A stretch of DNA of 64,000 bases, from assembly GCA_963819905.1 (NCBI GenBank), contig CAWFXP010000007.1, forward strand, positions 284,729 to 348,728, written 5' to 3'. Source of the stretch: CAWCQC01 sp963819905. Its GTDB lineage: Bacteria > Actinomycetota > Thermoleophilia > Gaiellales > Gaiellaceae. Positions 34,897 through 43,007 of the stretch are shown here, piece by piece. Each line of letters starts with the position of its first letter. Within the stretch, counting starts at the first letter, position 1. The position numbers were made by a program, and so were the translations under genes. Under the pieces are notes generated by a model. The model did not search any database, had not been told where the DNA came from, and saw only the letters and a program-made list of their open reading frames with translations.

Positions 34897-35424
34897 CTAG
34901 CGGAGGCCGAGCTTGCGCGCGCAGGCCGGCCAGGCGTCCCAGCCCTGGTCGGCGAGAACCCGGTAGCCGACGAGGATCTGCTCCATGGGCCGTGCTTTCC
35001 AGGCAAACGGCGGGAAGCCCCGCAGTCGGTAGTCCCGCCACGTCCGCGGGTGGAACTGCAGGCCGCCGTCGTACGCGCCCTGGTTGAACGCCCAGTTGCC
35101 GCCGGACTCGCACTCCGCCAGAGCCACCCAGACGCTGTCGAAACGCGGCGCGAGCTTGCGGGCGAGTAGCGCCCGGCGCGTCCACAGCGCCTCGATCTCG
35201 ACGAGCGCGGCGACGTTCTCGAGGCTCCTGTAGTCGGTGCTGCCCGGGTGCGGCTTCAGCCCGGCCTCCTTGCGGGCGGTGTTCGCCTGCCAGCGAAGGC
35301 TGTTGATGCTGCGGATGACCGAGGCCGCGTCGCGCCCGCCGTCGCCCGTGACCGTGGCTGTGGCCGTGGCCGGTGCCAGCGAGACCACCACGAGCGCGCA
35401 GAGCGCGAGGATTCGTAGCTTCAA
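34897..35424 (-). CDS. Resuscitation-promoting-factor-like transglycosylase (first copy)
   Basis: This 175-aa secreted protein starts at TTG 35424 after GGAGGA. It has a signal peptide (KLRILALCALVVVSLAPATA) and ends with an Rpf-type domain: ALAECESGGNWAFN with the catalytic Glu near residue 104, YDGGLQFHPRTW, and WDAWPACARKLGL. Rpf domains cleave peptidoglycan and stimulate growth or resuscitation. The middle is a helical region. It lies 126 bp downstream of a second Rpf-like gene in the same direction. Confidence 0.82.
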   Translation of the reverse strand: MKLRILALCALVVVSLAPATATATVTGDGGRDAASVIRSINSLRWQANTARKEAGLKPHPGSTDYRSLENVAALVEIEALWTRRALLARKLAPRFDSVWVALAECESGGNWAFNQGAYDGGLQFHPRTWRDYRLRGFPPFAWKARPMEQILVGYRVLADQGWDAWPACARKLGLR

Positions 35425-35550
35425 GAGCAAGTCCTCCGGAATCCCCGCGCCGCTCGGGCCGAGCCCGGTGCCGCCTGCCGCGACGGGTCGGGGTTCCTGG
35501 TTGTCCGCCGGAAGCGGGAACTCTGCCACACCTCGGTCACCTCCGCCACT
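35425..35550 (-). promoter_or_regulatory. Leader between the two Rpf-like genes, similar to the leader of the upstream copy
   Basis: On the minus strand this 126-nt leader contains AACCAGGAACCCC and later GGGCTCGGCCCGAG. The leader of the other copy (36064-36250) has AACCAGGGAGC and GGGCTCGGCCCGAA at similar spacing. Shared blocks in non-coding leaders of rpf genes suggest a structured regulatory RNA. Many actinobacterial rpf genes carry ydaO (c-di-AMP) riboswitches, but I cannot confirm that class by eye. Confidence 0.3.
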
Positions 35551-36063
35551 TCAGCGAAGCCCGAGCGCGGCGCTGCACGCGGGCCAGGCGTTCCAGCCCT
35601 CTGCGGCGAGGACGCGGCGCGCAACGGCAATCTGCTCCATGGGGGTGGCCTGCCAGGCGAACCGCGGGTGGCGGCGGAGGCGAAACGACGACCACGTGGT
35701 CGGGTGGAACTGCAGGCCGCCGTCGAAGACATCGCGCCCGTTGTAGTCCCAGTCTCCACCCGACTCGCACTCGGCCAGGCGAGCCCAGACGCTGCCCGGC
35801 TTCGGCCGTAGCTTCCGGGCAGCCTCGAGCCGGCCCTGCCAGACGGACTCGGCCCAGAGGCGGTATCCACGATCCGCGATTCGCCGGTACTCGAACGCCG
35901 TGCGGATCGCGGGCATGCCGGCGTCCCGCCTGAGCGCATTCGTCTCCCAGCGCAGATGGTCGATGCGATGGACGATCGGCGCTTTCCGGCCTACGTGCGC
36001 GTCTGCTCCCGCGCCGAGGGCGAGGGCAGCGACAACGGCGAGTGCGATGGTCGGCAACTTCAC
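35551..36063 (-). CDS. Resuscitation-promoting-factor-like transglycosylase (second copy)
   Basis: This 170-aa paralogue of the adjacent gene has a signal peptide (KLPTIALAVVAALALGAGA), a helical middle and a C-terminal Rpf-like domain. Glu98 lies in LAECESGGDWDYN, followed by DVFDGGLQFHPTTW and GWNAWPACSAALGL. The GTG at 36063 follows AAGGAGC. It is probably exported and acts on peptidoglycan. The two copies share layout over nearly the full length, so a tandem duplication is likely. Confidence 0.82.
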   Translation of the reverse strand: MKLPTIALAVVAALALGAGADAHVGRKAPIVHRIDHLRWETNALRRDAGMPAIRTAFEYRRIADRGYRLWAESVWQGRLEAARKLRPKPGSVWARLAECESGGDWDYNGRDVFDGGLQFHPTTWSSFRLRRHPRFAWQATPMEQIAVARRVLAAEGWNAWPACSAALGLR

Positions 36064-36330
36064 GGGCAGCTCCTTGGTTTCGGAGCGCGCGCCGACGGCC
36101 GCATGATGCGTACGAGCGTCGAGCGAGCCGGGAGCCACCACCACTTCGGGCCGAGCCCGAGCCGCGCGAGGCGACGAGCGGGCAGCTCCCTGGTTTTTCG
36201 AACCGGCCAAGTATGCCTGTCCGGGCGTTGCCCGCCGCGCGGTGGTGTGGTAGGAAGCGGCGCACACGTAGCACGTGGCACGAGCCGGTGCGCGGCCCGC
36301 GGACCGTGCCCCCGACCTGGAGGAGGCTCC

Positions 36331-37122
36331 ATGCCGAGGAAGCGCACGCGCGTCAAGCGAGTTCTGAACTGCGTCCCGTCCCGCGAGACCGAGAAGGACT
36401 GGCAGGTCGAGCACGCCCGTCGGTCGAGCGTGGTCGCGGCCGCTCCCACGGTCCCGGCGACGAAGGACCTCCGCGAGAGCTGGTGGCGGATCGGCGACCA
36501 GGGGAGCACCGGTTCGTGCGTGGGCTGGGCACTCGCCGACAGCGTGCTGCGCTGGCACTTCGTCAAGGCAAGCCGACTCACCTCGGGCCAGCCGCTGTCG
36601 CCGCGCTACGTCTGGATGGCGTCGAAGGAGACGGATCCGTTCAGCGACCGGCCCACCACGTTCATCGAGTCGGACGGAACCAGCCTGAAAGCGGCGCTCG
36701 ACGTGTCGCGCAAGTTCGGCGTCGTCCGCGACTCGGTGCTGCCCTTCCGGAGCGGTCGGCTCTACGCCGGCGAGACGAGGACGTTCTACGCCCTCGCCGC
36801 CCAGCTCAAGGTCGCGATGTACTTCAACCTCGGGTCGCGGCAGACCGACTGGCGAGTCTGGCTCGCGACGCACGGGCCGATCCTGACGCGTCTCGACGTC
36901 GACGAGACGTGGGACGAGGCGAGGGCGACGGCTGGAAAGCTCGACGCATACCAGCCGGACACCGCCCGGGGCGGCCACGCGGTTGCGCTGGTCGGCTACA
37001 CGCGAGACCGGTTCGTCGTCCGCAACAGCTGGGGAACGGCATGGGGCGACGGCGGCTTCGCCTACGCCTCGCACGACTACGCGGGGGACGCCTTCACGGA
37101 GGCCTACGGCGTGGTGCTCTAA
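36331..37122 (+). CDS. Papain-family (C1) cysteine protease without signal peptide
   Basis: This 263-aa protein has all C1 catalytic positions: oxyanion Gln57 and nucleophile Cys63 in GDQGSTGSCVGWA, His216 in RGGHAVALVGYT, and Asn232 in VVRNSWGTAWGDGGF. No signal peptide or long propeptide precedes the domain; only about 45 basic residues do. It may act in the cytosol or leave by another route. The ATG at 36331 follows GGAGGAGG. It diverges from the Rpf gene and precedes a Vps62-domain gene by 29 bp. Bacterial C1 peptidases of this compact kind are little studied. Confidence 0.85.
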   Translation: MPRKRTRVKRVLNCVPSRETEKDWQVEHARRSSVVAAAPTVPATKDLRESWWRIGDQGSTGSCVGWALADSVLRWHFVKASRLTSGQPLSPRYVWMASKETDPFSDRPTTFIESDGTSLKAALDVSRKFGVVRDSVLPFRSGRLYAGETRTFYALAAQLKVAMYFNLGSRQTDWRVWLATHGPILTRLDVDETWDEARATAGKLDAYQPDTARGGHAVALVGYTRDRFVVRNSWGTAWGDGGFAYASHDYAGDAFTEAYGVVL

Positions 37123-37151
37123 GCCCGACGCGCCCGAGTAGCATCTCGGCG

Positions 37152-39116
37152 ATGCGAGGACGGCCGCCCGCGCGACGAGGTCGGATGCGCGCGGCGACCA
37201 CCGTGCTGGCGCTCGCGAGTCTCGGGCTGACCCTCGCGCTCCCTGGTCCGGCCGCTGCCGCCGACCCGGCCGAGATCGAGCTGGCGGAAACGTATGCCCC
37301 GGTCGTCCGGCTCGTCGAGCAGGCGGAGGAGTGCGCAGAAGGCGAGCCGTACGCGCCGATCGACGTCGAGCTCGTCCTCGGCAACGACGAGGTTGCCTTC
37401 CGCGGGCCCTGGGATACGACGAATCTCGTTGCTGTCGGCCCGACGGGCGAGGAGATCGGGCAGGGCAGGTTCGACTACCACCTCGACTTCCCGGGCGAAG
37501 CGCTGGATCCCGGCTGCACCTACGAGCTCTGGCAGCGGCGCCTCGCCGAGGGCAGCGCGCCGACCGTCTACGCCCACGTCGCCCGCGAGGCCGACCGGCC
37601 GGGGAAGCTCGCCCTTCAGTACTGGTTCTTCTACGTCTTCAACGACTTCAACAACCTGCACGAGGGCGACTGGGAGACGATCCAGCTCGTCTTCGACGCG
37701 AACACTGCCGAGGAAGCGCTGCAAGGCGCGCCCGTCGAGGTCGGCTACAGCCAGCACGAGGGCGCCGAACGCGCGGAGTGGGGCGGTGACAAGCTCGAGA
37801 TCGTCGGCGGGACGCACCCGGTCGTGTACCCGGCCGCCGGCTCGCACGCGAGCTTCTACGACGAGGGGCTCTTCCTCGGCCGGAGCGCCGCCCAGGGGGT
37901 CGGCTGCGACGACACGAACGGCCCCCATCGTGAGACCGTGCCCACTGTCGCGACCGTTCCGAGCGAGCGGCGCGAGTACCTCGCCGACTTCCCGTGGCTC
38001 GGGTTCCAGGGCCGCTGGGGTGAGCTTCGGCCTGCGTTCTTCAACGGCCCGACCGGGCCGAACATGAAGATTCAGTGGACGGAGCCGATCAGCTGGGCCG
38101 AGCAGTATTGGCGGAGCGCAGCCTTCGCCGTCCCGGCGGGAAGGGCGTTCGGGCCGGCGGCGACCGATGTCTTCTGCGGCGGGGTCGAGGCCGTTTCCAA
38201 CCTGCTGATCAAGATCGTCCGCAATCCCTGGGGGGTGATCGCGTTCTTCGGGGCGCTGGCCGCACTGCTTCTGTGGGCCGCGTCGCGCACCGAGTGGGAA
38301 TCCTCGGCGCCGCTTCGGCTCGGGCGCCGTCGCGCCTGGGGCCAGTTGATCGTGGCCGCGCGGCGGATGTACACGGAGCGGTTCTCGACCTGGGTCGGTA
38401 TCGGACTCCTCTTCATCCCCGTCCTCGCCCTCGAGACGGGTCTCCAGGCGATCATCATTCACCTCACGTCGATCGGGAACCTCGTCGAGAGCACCGCCGA
38501 GACGAGCAGCGTGGTGGCTTTCATCGTGCTCGGGCTCGGTCTCGCGTTCACCTTTGTCGCGCTCACCGTCGTCCAGGCAGCGACGGCGCTCGCGATGGTC
38601 GCCGTCGACGAGGGTGGGAAGCGCGGCGCCCGAGAGGCGTACCGCAAGATCCTCCGCCGGGAGCTCGTCGGGGTCGTCCTGACGGTGTGCGCGCTGGTCG
38701 TCGTCGTCGTGCTCCTCACGACCTCGGTCGTGGGGATCCCGTTCGCGATCTGGATCGTCTTCCGGTCGTCGTTTCTCGGCCAGGCGTTCGCCCTGGAAGG
38801 GCTGAGCGGCCCGAGGGCGCTCGCCCGGAGCTTCGCGCTCGTTCGCGGGCGTTGGTGGCGCGTTGCGACGATCGAGGTTCTCGTGACCGGCCTGGCGCTC
38901 CTGCTCGGCCCCCTCGTCGGCATCGGGATCCTGTTCGCGACGCCCACGTCCGCCACGCTGGACGTGGTGAATCTCGTGTCGTCTGTGATCTACACGATCA
39001 CCATGCCGTTCGCGGCGATCGCGAGCACCTACCTCTACTTCGACTGCCGGGTGCGCGAGGAGCTCGAGCCGGTCGAGCGGCGCTCCTCGGACACGCTTCC
39101 CGCCGAGATCACGTGA
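37152..39116 (+). CDS. Vps62-domain protein fused to a polytopic membrane region
   Basis: This 654-aa protein has a signal-like segment (residues 18-37). A Vps62/DUF946-type domain follows to about residue 340: YAPVVRLVEQAEEC, LQYWFFYVFNDFNNLHEGDWE, VYPAAGSHASFYDEGLFLG and WLGFQGRWGE. The C-terminal half has six or more hydrophobic helices in a pattern like bacterial glycerophosphoryl-diester-associated membrane domains (VALTVVQAATALAMVAVDEG). Vps62 domains are known from fungi, plants and scattered bacteria with no defined reaction. It may act on the outer face of the membrane. Confidence 0.72.
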   Translation: MRGRPPARRGRMRAATTVLALASLGLTLALPGPAAAADPAEIELAETYAPVVRLVEQAEECAEGEPYAPIDVELVLGNDEVAFRGPWDTTNLVAVGPTGEEIGQGRFDYHLDFPGEALDPGCTYELWQRRLAEGSAPTVYAHVAREADRPGKLALQYWFFYVFNDFNNLHEGDWETIQLVFDANTAEEALQGAPVEVGYSQHEGAERAEWGGDKLEIVGGTHPVVYPAAGSHASFYDEGLFLGRSAAQGVGCDDTNGPHRETVPTVATVPSERREYLADFPWLGFQGRWGELRPAFFNGPTGPNMKIQWTEPISWAEQYWRSAAFAVPAGRAFGPAATDVFCGGVEAVSNLLIKIVRNPWGVIAFFGALAALLLWAASRTEWESSAPLRLGRRRAWGQLIVAARRMYTERFSTWVGIGLLFIPVLALETGLQAIIIHLTSIGNLVESTAETSSVVAFIVLGLGLAFTFVALTVVQAATALAMVAVDEGGKRGAREAYRKILRRELVGVVLTVCALVVVVVLLTTSVVGIPFAIWIVFRSSFLGQAFALEGLSGPRALARSFALVRGRWWRVATIEVLVTGLALLLGPLVGIGILFATPTSATLDVVNLVSSVIYTITMPFAAIASTYLYFDCRVREELEPVERRSSDTLPAEIT

Positions 39117-39117
39117 C

Positions 39118-39386
39118 GGCCGGGGTGAACCCGACCGTCACTCGGTCGTCGCACCCTGGCGGCCTTCGGCCGCGGGTGCTGTGCGCCCGCTTCGCGGGCT
39201 TGAGACGTGAGGCCGGGGTGAACCCGTCCTCACTCGGTCGTCGCACCCTGGCGGCCTTCGGCCGCGGGTGCTGTGCGCCCGCTTCGCGGGGCTTGAGACG
39301 TGAGGCCGGGGTGAACCCGTCCTCACTCGGTCGTCGCACCCTGGCGGCCTTCGGCCGCGGGTGCTGTGCGCCCGCTTCGCGGGCTT
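39118..39386. repeat. Three tandem copies of a 93-bp unit with two UUCG-type hairpins each
   Basis: Copies begin at 39118, 39211 and 39304 with GGCCGGGGTGAACCCG. Each contains GCGGCCTTCGGCCGC and GCCCGCTTCGCGGGC, two perfect short hairpins capped by TTC(G). Copy 1 differs slightly near its start, and copy 2 has one extra G. The array fills the gap between the Vps62-domain gene and the glycosyltransferase gene. It can serve as a terminator cluster and looks like a REP-type element. Short frames crossing it on either strand are not credible genes. Confidence 0.85.
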
Positions 39387-39405
39387 ACGGGGTTAGGCTT
39401 CGCCC

Positions 39406-40143
39406 ATGAGCGACCGTGCGGAGACGCTCGTCTTCATCCCGGCCTGGAACGAGGAGCAGAACCTGCCGGCGGTGCTGGACGAGCTGCGTGCCGGGCTTCC
39501 CGATGCCGACGTCCTCGTCGTCGACGACGGGTCGACGGACGGGACGGTCGCGGTCGCGCGCGCGGGAGGCGCCGAGGTGCTCTCGTTCGGCGAGAACCGT
39601 GGTCTCCGAGCTGCGATCGCCGCCGGCTACGACTATGCGGCCGACAGCGGGTACGCGTATTGCGGACGGGTCGACGCCGACGGCCAGCATCCCGTCGACG
39701 AGCTGCGGCGGCTGCTCGAGCTCGTCCGCTCGGGGAGCTGCGACGTCGCGGTCGGGTCGCGGTTCGCGTCCGCGGACGGCTATGCCGCCGACCGCTATCA
39801 GCCGACGGCCGCCCGGAAGTTCGGAACGGATCTCCTGCGTGGCTCGATGGAAGTCGTGCTCGGGCGCCCGTTCCACGACTCGACGAGCGGGCTGTACGCC
39901 GCGAACGCGAAGGCGATGCCGGTGCTCGCGCGGCCCTACACGAGCGGCGCGCCCGAGGTCGAGGCGGTCATCCGCCTCCACGACGAGGGGCTCCGCGTCG
40001 AGGAGGTCGCGGTCGACATGCGCGAGCGGGCGAGCGGCGAGTCGAAGCTGCAGGGGAAGAAGGCGATCGTCCTCGTCGCCACCGTGATCGGCACGCTGGT
40101 CACCGCGGGCTACCTGCGGCACCGGCGCCGGCACGGTGGCTGA
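39406..40143 (+). CDS. Family 2 glycosyltransferase (polyprenol-phosphate sugar synthase-like)
   Basis: This 245-aa GT-A enzyme starts LVFIPAWNEEQNLPAVLDEL, has the nucleotide motif VVDDGSTDGT and the metal motif GRVDADGQHP, and the acceptor segment HDSTSGLYAANAKAM. The size and pattern resemble dolichyl/polyprenol-phosphate mannose or glucose synthases. It lacks long C-terminal membrane helices; one short hydrophobic stretch (AIVLVATVIGTLVTAGYL) ends it. Its stop overlaps the next gene. Confidence 0.85.
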   Translation: MSDRAETLVFIPAWNEEQNLPAVLDELRAGLPDADVLVVDDGSTDGTVAVARAGGAEVLSFGENRGLRAAIAAGYDYAADSGYAYCGRVDADGQHPVDELRRLLELVRSGSCDVAVGSRFASADGYAADRYQPTAARKFGTDLLRGSMEVVLGRPFHDSTSGLYAANAKAMPVLARPYTSGAPEVEAVIRLHDEGLRVEEVAVDMRERASGESKLQGKKAIVLVATVIGTLVTAGYLRHRRRHGG

Positions 40144-40672
40144 ACGCCCGGCCCGGCGCGGCGGGCGCGTCGTCGCGGTTCTCGGCTACTCCACCTGGCG
40201 CTGCAAGGACCTGCATCCCGTGTGCGCGCGCCGCGTCGTGCGGGCCGAGGAGCTCGCCGGCGGTGCGCGCGCCGTGATCCTCTCGGGCTGGGCGCGGCGC
40301 TCGAAGGTGAAGCCCGAGGCGGAGCTCATGCGTGCCGCCTGGCGGGGCCCGGATGTCGCGCTGGTCTGCGACCCCGATGCCCGCACCACGGTCGGCAATG
40401 CCGCGAACGTCGCGGCCACGGTCTCCGAGCTCGACGCCGACGAGCTGGTCGTCGTCACCTCCGGCTGGCATCGACGGCGGGCGAGGCGGCTCGTCCAGGC
40501 CGCCCTACCCGACCGAACCGTTCGGATCTCGGTCGAAGGCGCCGACGGCCCGCGGTCGCCCGTCCTCCTCGCTCGTGAGCTCGCGTGCCTCGCGCTGCTA
40601 CCGATCCAGGTCTCCCGGGTTCGTCGCCGCACCCGCGGGCTCCGGAAGGGGGAACCGGAAGGCGTCGAGTAG
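40136..40672 (+). CDS. YdcF/SanA-like DUF218 protein
   Basis: This 178-aa protein carries DUF218 hallmarks: VVAVLGYST at the start, ARAVILSGWARRS, the conserved acidic/Asn motif DARTTVGNAANVA and DELVVVTSGWHRRRA. Members are linked to envelope polymer metabolism (ElyC, SanA), though the reaction is unclear. The GTG start overlaps the glycosyltransferase by 8 bp, so the two are probably cotranslated and may act in one envelope pathway. Confidence 0.78.
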   Translation: MAERPARRGGRVVAVLGYSTWRCKDLHPVCARRVVRAEELAGGARAVILSGWARRSKVKPEAELMRAAWRGPDVALVCDPDARTTVGNAANVAATVSELDADELVVVTSGWHRRRARRLVQAALPDRTVRISVEGADGPRSPVLLARELACLALLPIQVSRVRRRTRGLRKGEPEGVE

Positions 40673-40731
40673 CACACCTCGCAAGCAACAGTCCTAGGAT
40701 GGCGGCTCGGGAACTCGCGAAGGAGGCACCC

Positions 40732-41505
40732 ATGAGCACGAGAAGCGTGGACACACAGGTCGGCCGCGTCGTCTGGCACCAGCTGGCGACGAGCGACGTC
40801 GAGCGAGCCAAGCGCTTCTACACGGACTTGCTCGGCTGGGGCATCGAGGTCTGGAAGCCCGGCGAGATCGATTATCCGATGATCAAGGTCGACGGCCGCA
40901 CGCACGGCGGCTTTCAGGATTCCGAGGGCGCTCCGACCCGGTGGATCGGGCACGTGCTCGTCGAGGATGCAGATGCGGCACTCGCCCGCGCCGAGGCGAA
41001 CGGCGGGGCTGCCGCAGCGCCGATCCTGGACATGCCCGAGGTCGGCCGCTTCGCCCTGATCCGGGATCCCGAGGGCGCCGTCCTGTCGGCCTACACGCCG
41101 CCACCCGCGGGCGGAGAGGACGGGGAGGAGTTCGCCGCCGGCGTCTTCCTGTGGGACGAGCTCCTCGCCGCAGACGTCGACGGCGCGAAGCGCTTCTACT
41201 CGCAGGTCTTCGGCTGGGAGACGACGGACATGGACATGGGCGAGATGGGCACCTACACGCTCTTCAAGGGAACAGGCGGCATCGATGCCGGCGGACTGAT
41301 GAAGAAGCGGGACGACATGCCCGCCGCCACCTGGATCCCGTACCTCGCGACCGACGACGTCGACGCCACGGTCGCCCGGGCCGGCGAGCTGGGGGCAACC
41401 GTGCTCATGCCCGGAATGGACGTCCCCGACGTCGGGAGGTTCGCGGTCCTGCTCGATCCCACCGGCGGGCTCTTCGGCCTCTACAGGCCGGAGGCGAGCG
41501 AGTAG
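40732..41505 (+). CDS. VOC-family protein with two glyoxalase/bleomycin-resistance-like domains
   Basis: This 257-aa protein consists of two beta-alpha-beta-beta-beta modules. The first starts VVWHQLATSDVERAKRFYTD and ends FALIRDPEGAVLSAY. The second starts FLWDELLAADVDGAKRFYSQ and ends FAVLLDPTGGLFGLY. Similar tandem VOC proteins bind a metal or small ligand. The substrate is unknown; Streptomyces Cfp30B-like hydroxylase annotations are often given to this architecture. The ATG at 40732 follows AAGGAGG. Confidence 0.85.
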   Translation: MSTRSVDTQVGRVVWHQLATSDVERAKRFYTDLLGWGIEVWKPGEIDYPMIKVDGRTHGGFQDSEGAPTRWIGHVLVEDADAALARAEANGGAAAAPILDMPEVGRFALIRDPEGAVLSAYTPPPAGGEDGEEFAAGVFLWDELLAADVDGAKRFYSQVFGWETTDMDMGEMGTYTLFKGTGGIDAGGLMKKRDDMPAATWIPYLATDDVDATVARAGELGATVLMPGMDVPDVGRFAVLLDPTGGLFGLYRPEASE

Positions 41506-41724
41506 CAGCCCAACCCGGCCGCGTCTCCCTCAAGGGGGCGATTGCGCGAGGCCGGGGACTCCACGAGGTTCAGAGTCGAGGGCCGGGCCGGGCCATTCCC
41601 ACGTCTTGGGGGATGACGGCAACCCGTCCGGCCCTCACCGACTTGATCGGCAGCAACCGCCGGAGGGCTGAGCGCGCCGCGGGGGCCCTACGCGTTTCGT
41701 TCGCGCGGCAGGGTGGCGGGTATC
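41506..41724. other. Gene-free stretch before the riboswitch
   Basis: About 220 bp with no convincing coding frame. It contains GC-rich blocks such as GAGGGCCGGGCCGGGCC and may hold the terminator of the VOC gene. I recognise no further element. Confidence 0.4.
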
Positions 41725-41830
41725 GTCTCGGTAAGGGGCACATCCCGCAACGAGCGGCGTCATCGTCAGTTCGGTCCGTGTGACCCGGTGACGCCGGCCG
41801 CCACGAGCGCGGCGGGAGAGACCTTCGTCG
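41725..41830 (+). ncRNA. Candidate manganese riboswitch (yybP-ykoY type) before terC
   Basis: The leader has AAGG (41733-41736) pairing with CCTT (41822-41825). Inside that, CCCGC (41743-41747) pairs with GCGGG near 41812-41816. The internal loops GGCACAT and AGAGA sit between the two helices, and an inner stem GGCGTCA/TGACGCC is present. The 3' block GGGAGAGACCTT resembles the conserved yybP-ykoY end. The downstream TerC family is a known target of this riboswitch. The class call needs a covariance search. Confidence 0.6.
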
Positions 41831-41854
41831 GTAATCGCCGTTCGACGAAGGAGG
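41822..41854 (+). promoter_or_regulatory. terC: Hairpin that can hide the terC ribosome binding site
   Basis: CCTTCGTCG (41822-41830) is an exact complement of CGACGAAGG (41843-41851), with a 12-nt loop. The right arm runs into the Shine-Dalgarno AAGGAGG (41848-41854), seven bases before the TTG start. The left arm includes the CCTT that closes the aptamer, so aptamer folding and site sequestration exclude each other. Metal binding would thus turn translation on, as for alx/mntP in E. coli (inference). Confidence 0.6.
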
Positions 41855-41861
41855 TGCCCCG

Positions 41862-42826
41862 TTGGAGCTCGACTGGTGGATGTGGGCAGCGTTCGGCGCG
41901 TTCGTGAGCGTCATGCTGCTCGTGGATCTTGTCGCGTTCGCGCGGCGCGGGGAGCGGATTCCCCTGCGCCGTGCGGTGATGTGGAGTGTGGCCTGGGCCG
42001 CGCTCGGCGTGGCTTCGCCGGGTTTCTCGGTCTCTGGCAGGGACGGAGCAGGCCGAGGAGTACCTGGCGGGCTTCCTCATCGAGAAGTCTCTCTCGATCG
42101 ACAACCTGTTCGTCTTCGCCCTGATCTTCAGCTACTTCGCCGTGCCCGCCGCGTACCAGCGCCGGGTGATCTTCTGGGGGATCGTGGGCGCCGTCGTCCT
42201 GCGCGGCATCTTCATCCTCGCCGGCGCCGCGCTGCTCACGCGTTCCACTACACGATCTACCTCTTCGGGGCCTTCCTGATCCTGACGGGAGTCCGCATGG
42301 CGAGGCACACGGACGTCGAGATCCACCCCGAGCGAAACCCGGTGCTGCGGCTGATCCGCCGCGTGATTCCGATGACGGAGGACTACCGCCGGGATCGATT
42401 GCTCATCCGCGAGGACGGCCGGCTCGTCGCGACCCCGATGCTCGCCGCCCTGGTTCTCGTCGCCACCTTCGACGTCGTCTTCGCCGTGGACTCGATCCCG
42501 GCGATCTTCGCCGTGACGCGGGAGACGTTCATCGTCTACGCGGCGAACGCCTTCTCGCTGCTCGGCCTGTCGGCGCTCTACTTCGTCCTCGCCGGGATGA
42601 TCGGCCGCTTCCGGTACCTGAACGCCGGGCTGGCCGCCGTGCTCGTCTTCGTCGGCGCGAAGATGGTCCTCGCCACGTCGTACAGATCCCGGTCTACGTC
42701 TCGCTTGCCGCAGTCATCGTCGCCGTCCTCGCCCTGGCCGTCGGCGCGTCGCTGCTTCGCTCCCGGTCCCGGGGCCGGGGACAGCCGACCGGCGCCTCGG
42801 GCAGCGGTGCAGAAGGGAGGTCGTGA
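41862..42826 (+). pseudogene. terC: TerC-family membrane protein (candidate Mn2+ exporter), about four frameshifts
   Basis: Segments in three frames rebuild a full TerC protein in order: MELDWWMWAAFGAFVSVMLL, VAWAALGVA, FAGFLGLWQG, TEQAEEYLAGFLIEKSLSID with NLFVF, HYTIYLFGAFLILTGV, PMLAALVLVATFDVVFAVDS, FSLLGLSALYFVLAGM, then QIPVYVSLAAVIVAVLAL and a TGA at 42824-42826. Frame changes fall near 42015, 42045, 42240 and 42685, all consistent with single missing bases. The acidic membrane motifs EKSLSIDN and DVVFAVDSIP are intact. TerC/Alx proteins export Mn2+. Start is TTG. Confidence 0.78.
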
Positions 42827-42983
42827 TGCTCCTGTCCGCCGTCGTGCTCATCGCGCTCGCGGTGCTCGCCTTCGAGACGATCCTCGCCCTCGAAGCAGGC
42901 GAGAGGATCGGGCGCCTGCCAGCGTGGACGACGCTCGTCACGCTCGCGCTCGCCCTGGGGGGGTGCTGCTCGTGCTCGCGTAG
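42826..42983 (+). pseudogene. Small two-helix membrane protein, one base short in a G run
   Basis: It begins at an ATG overlapping the terC stop (TGATG): MLLSAVVLIALAVLAFETIL, then ALEAGERIGRLPAW and a second helix TTLVTLALALGG. The frame then meets a run of seven G (42957-42963). With eight G it would end GVLLVLA and the TAG at 42981-42983, about 52 aa. It is coupled to terC and may belong to the same metal-response unit. No family is recognised. Confidence 0.5.
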
Positions 42984-43007
42984 CTCGTCGGCGCGCCGGT
43001 GCGCCGA

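Noticed and set aside
39109..39339. Small protein encoded by the tandem repeat
   Set aside because: The translated sequence is itself repetitive because of the DNA repeats, without ribosome site. It is a by-product of the array.
39118..39386. CRISPR array
   Set aside because: Only three units, tandem without unique spacers, each unit itself 93 bp with internal hairpins. No cas genes nearby.
41520..41700. A second riboswitch (SAM-like) in the terC upstream region
   Set aside because: Pieces such as GACGGCAACCCGTC look suggestive, but no consistent helices or known core could be drawn.
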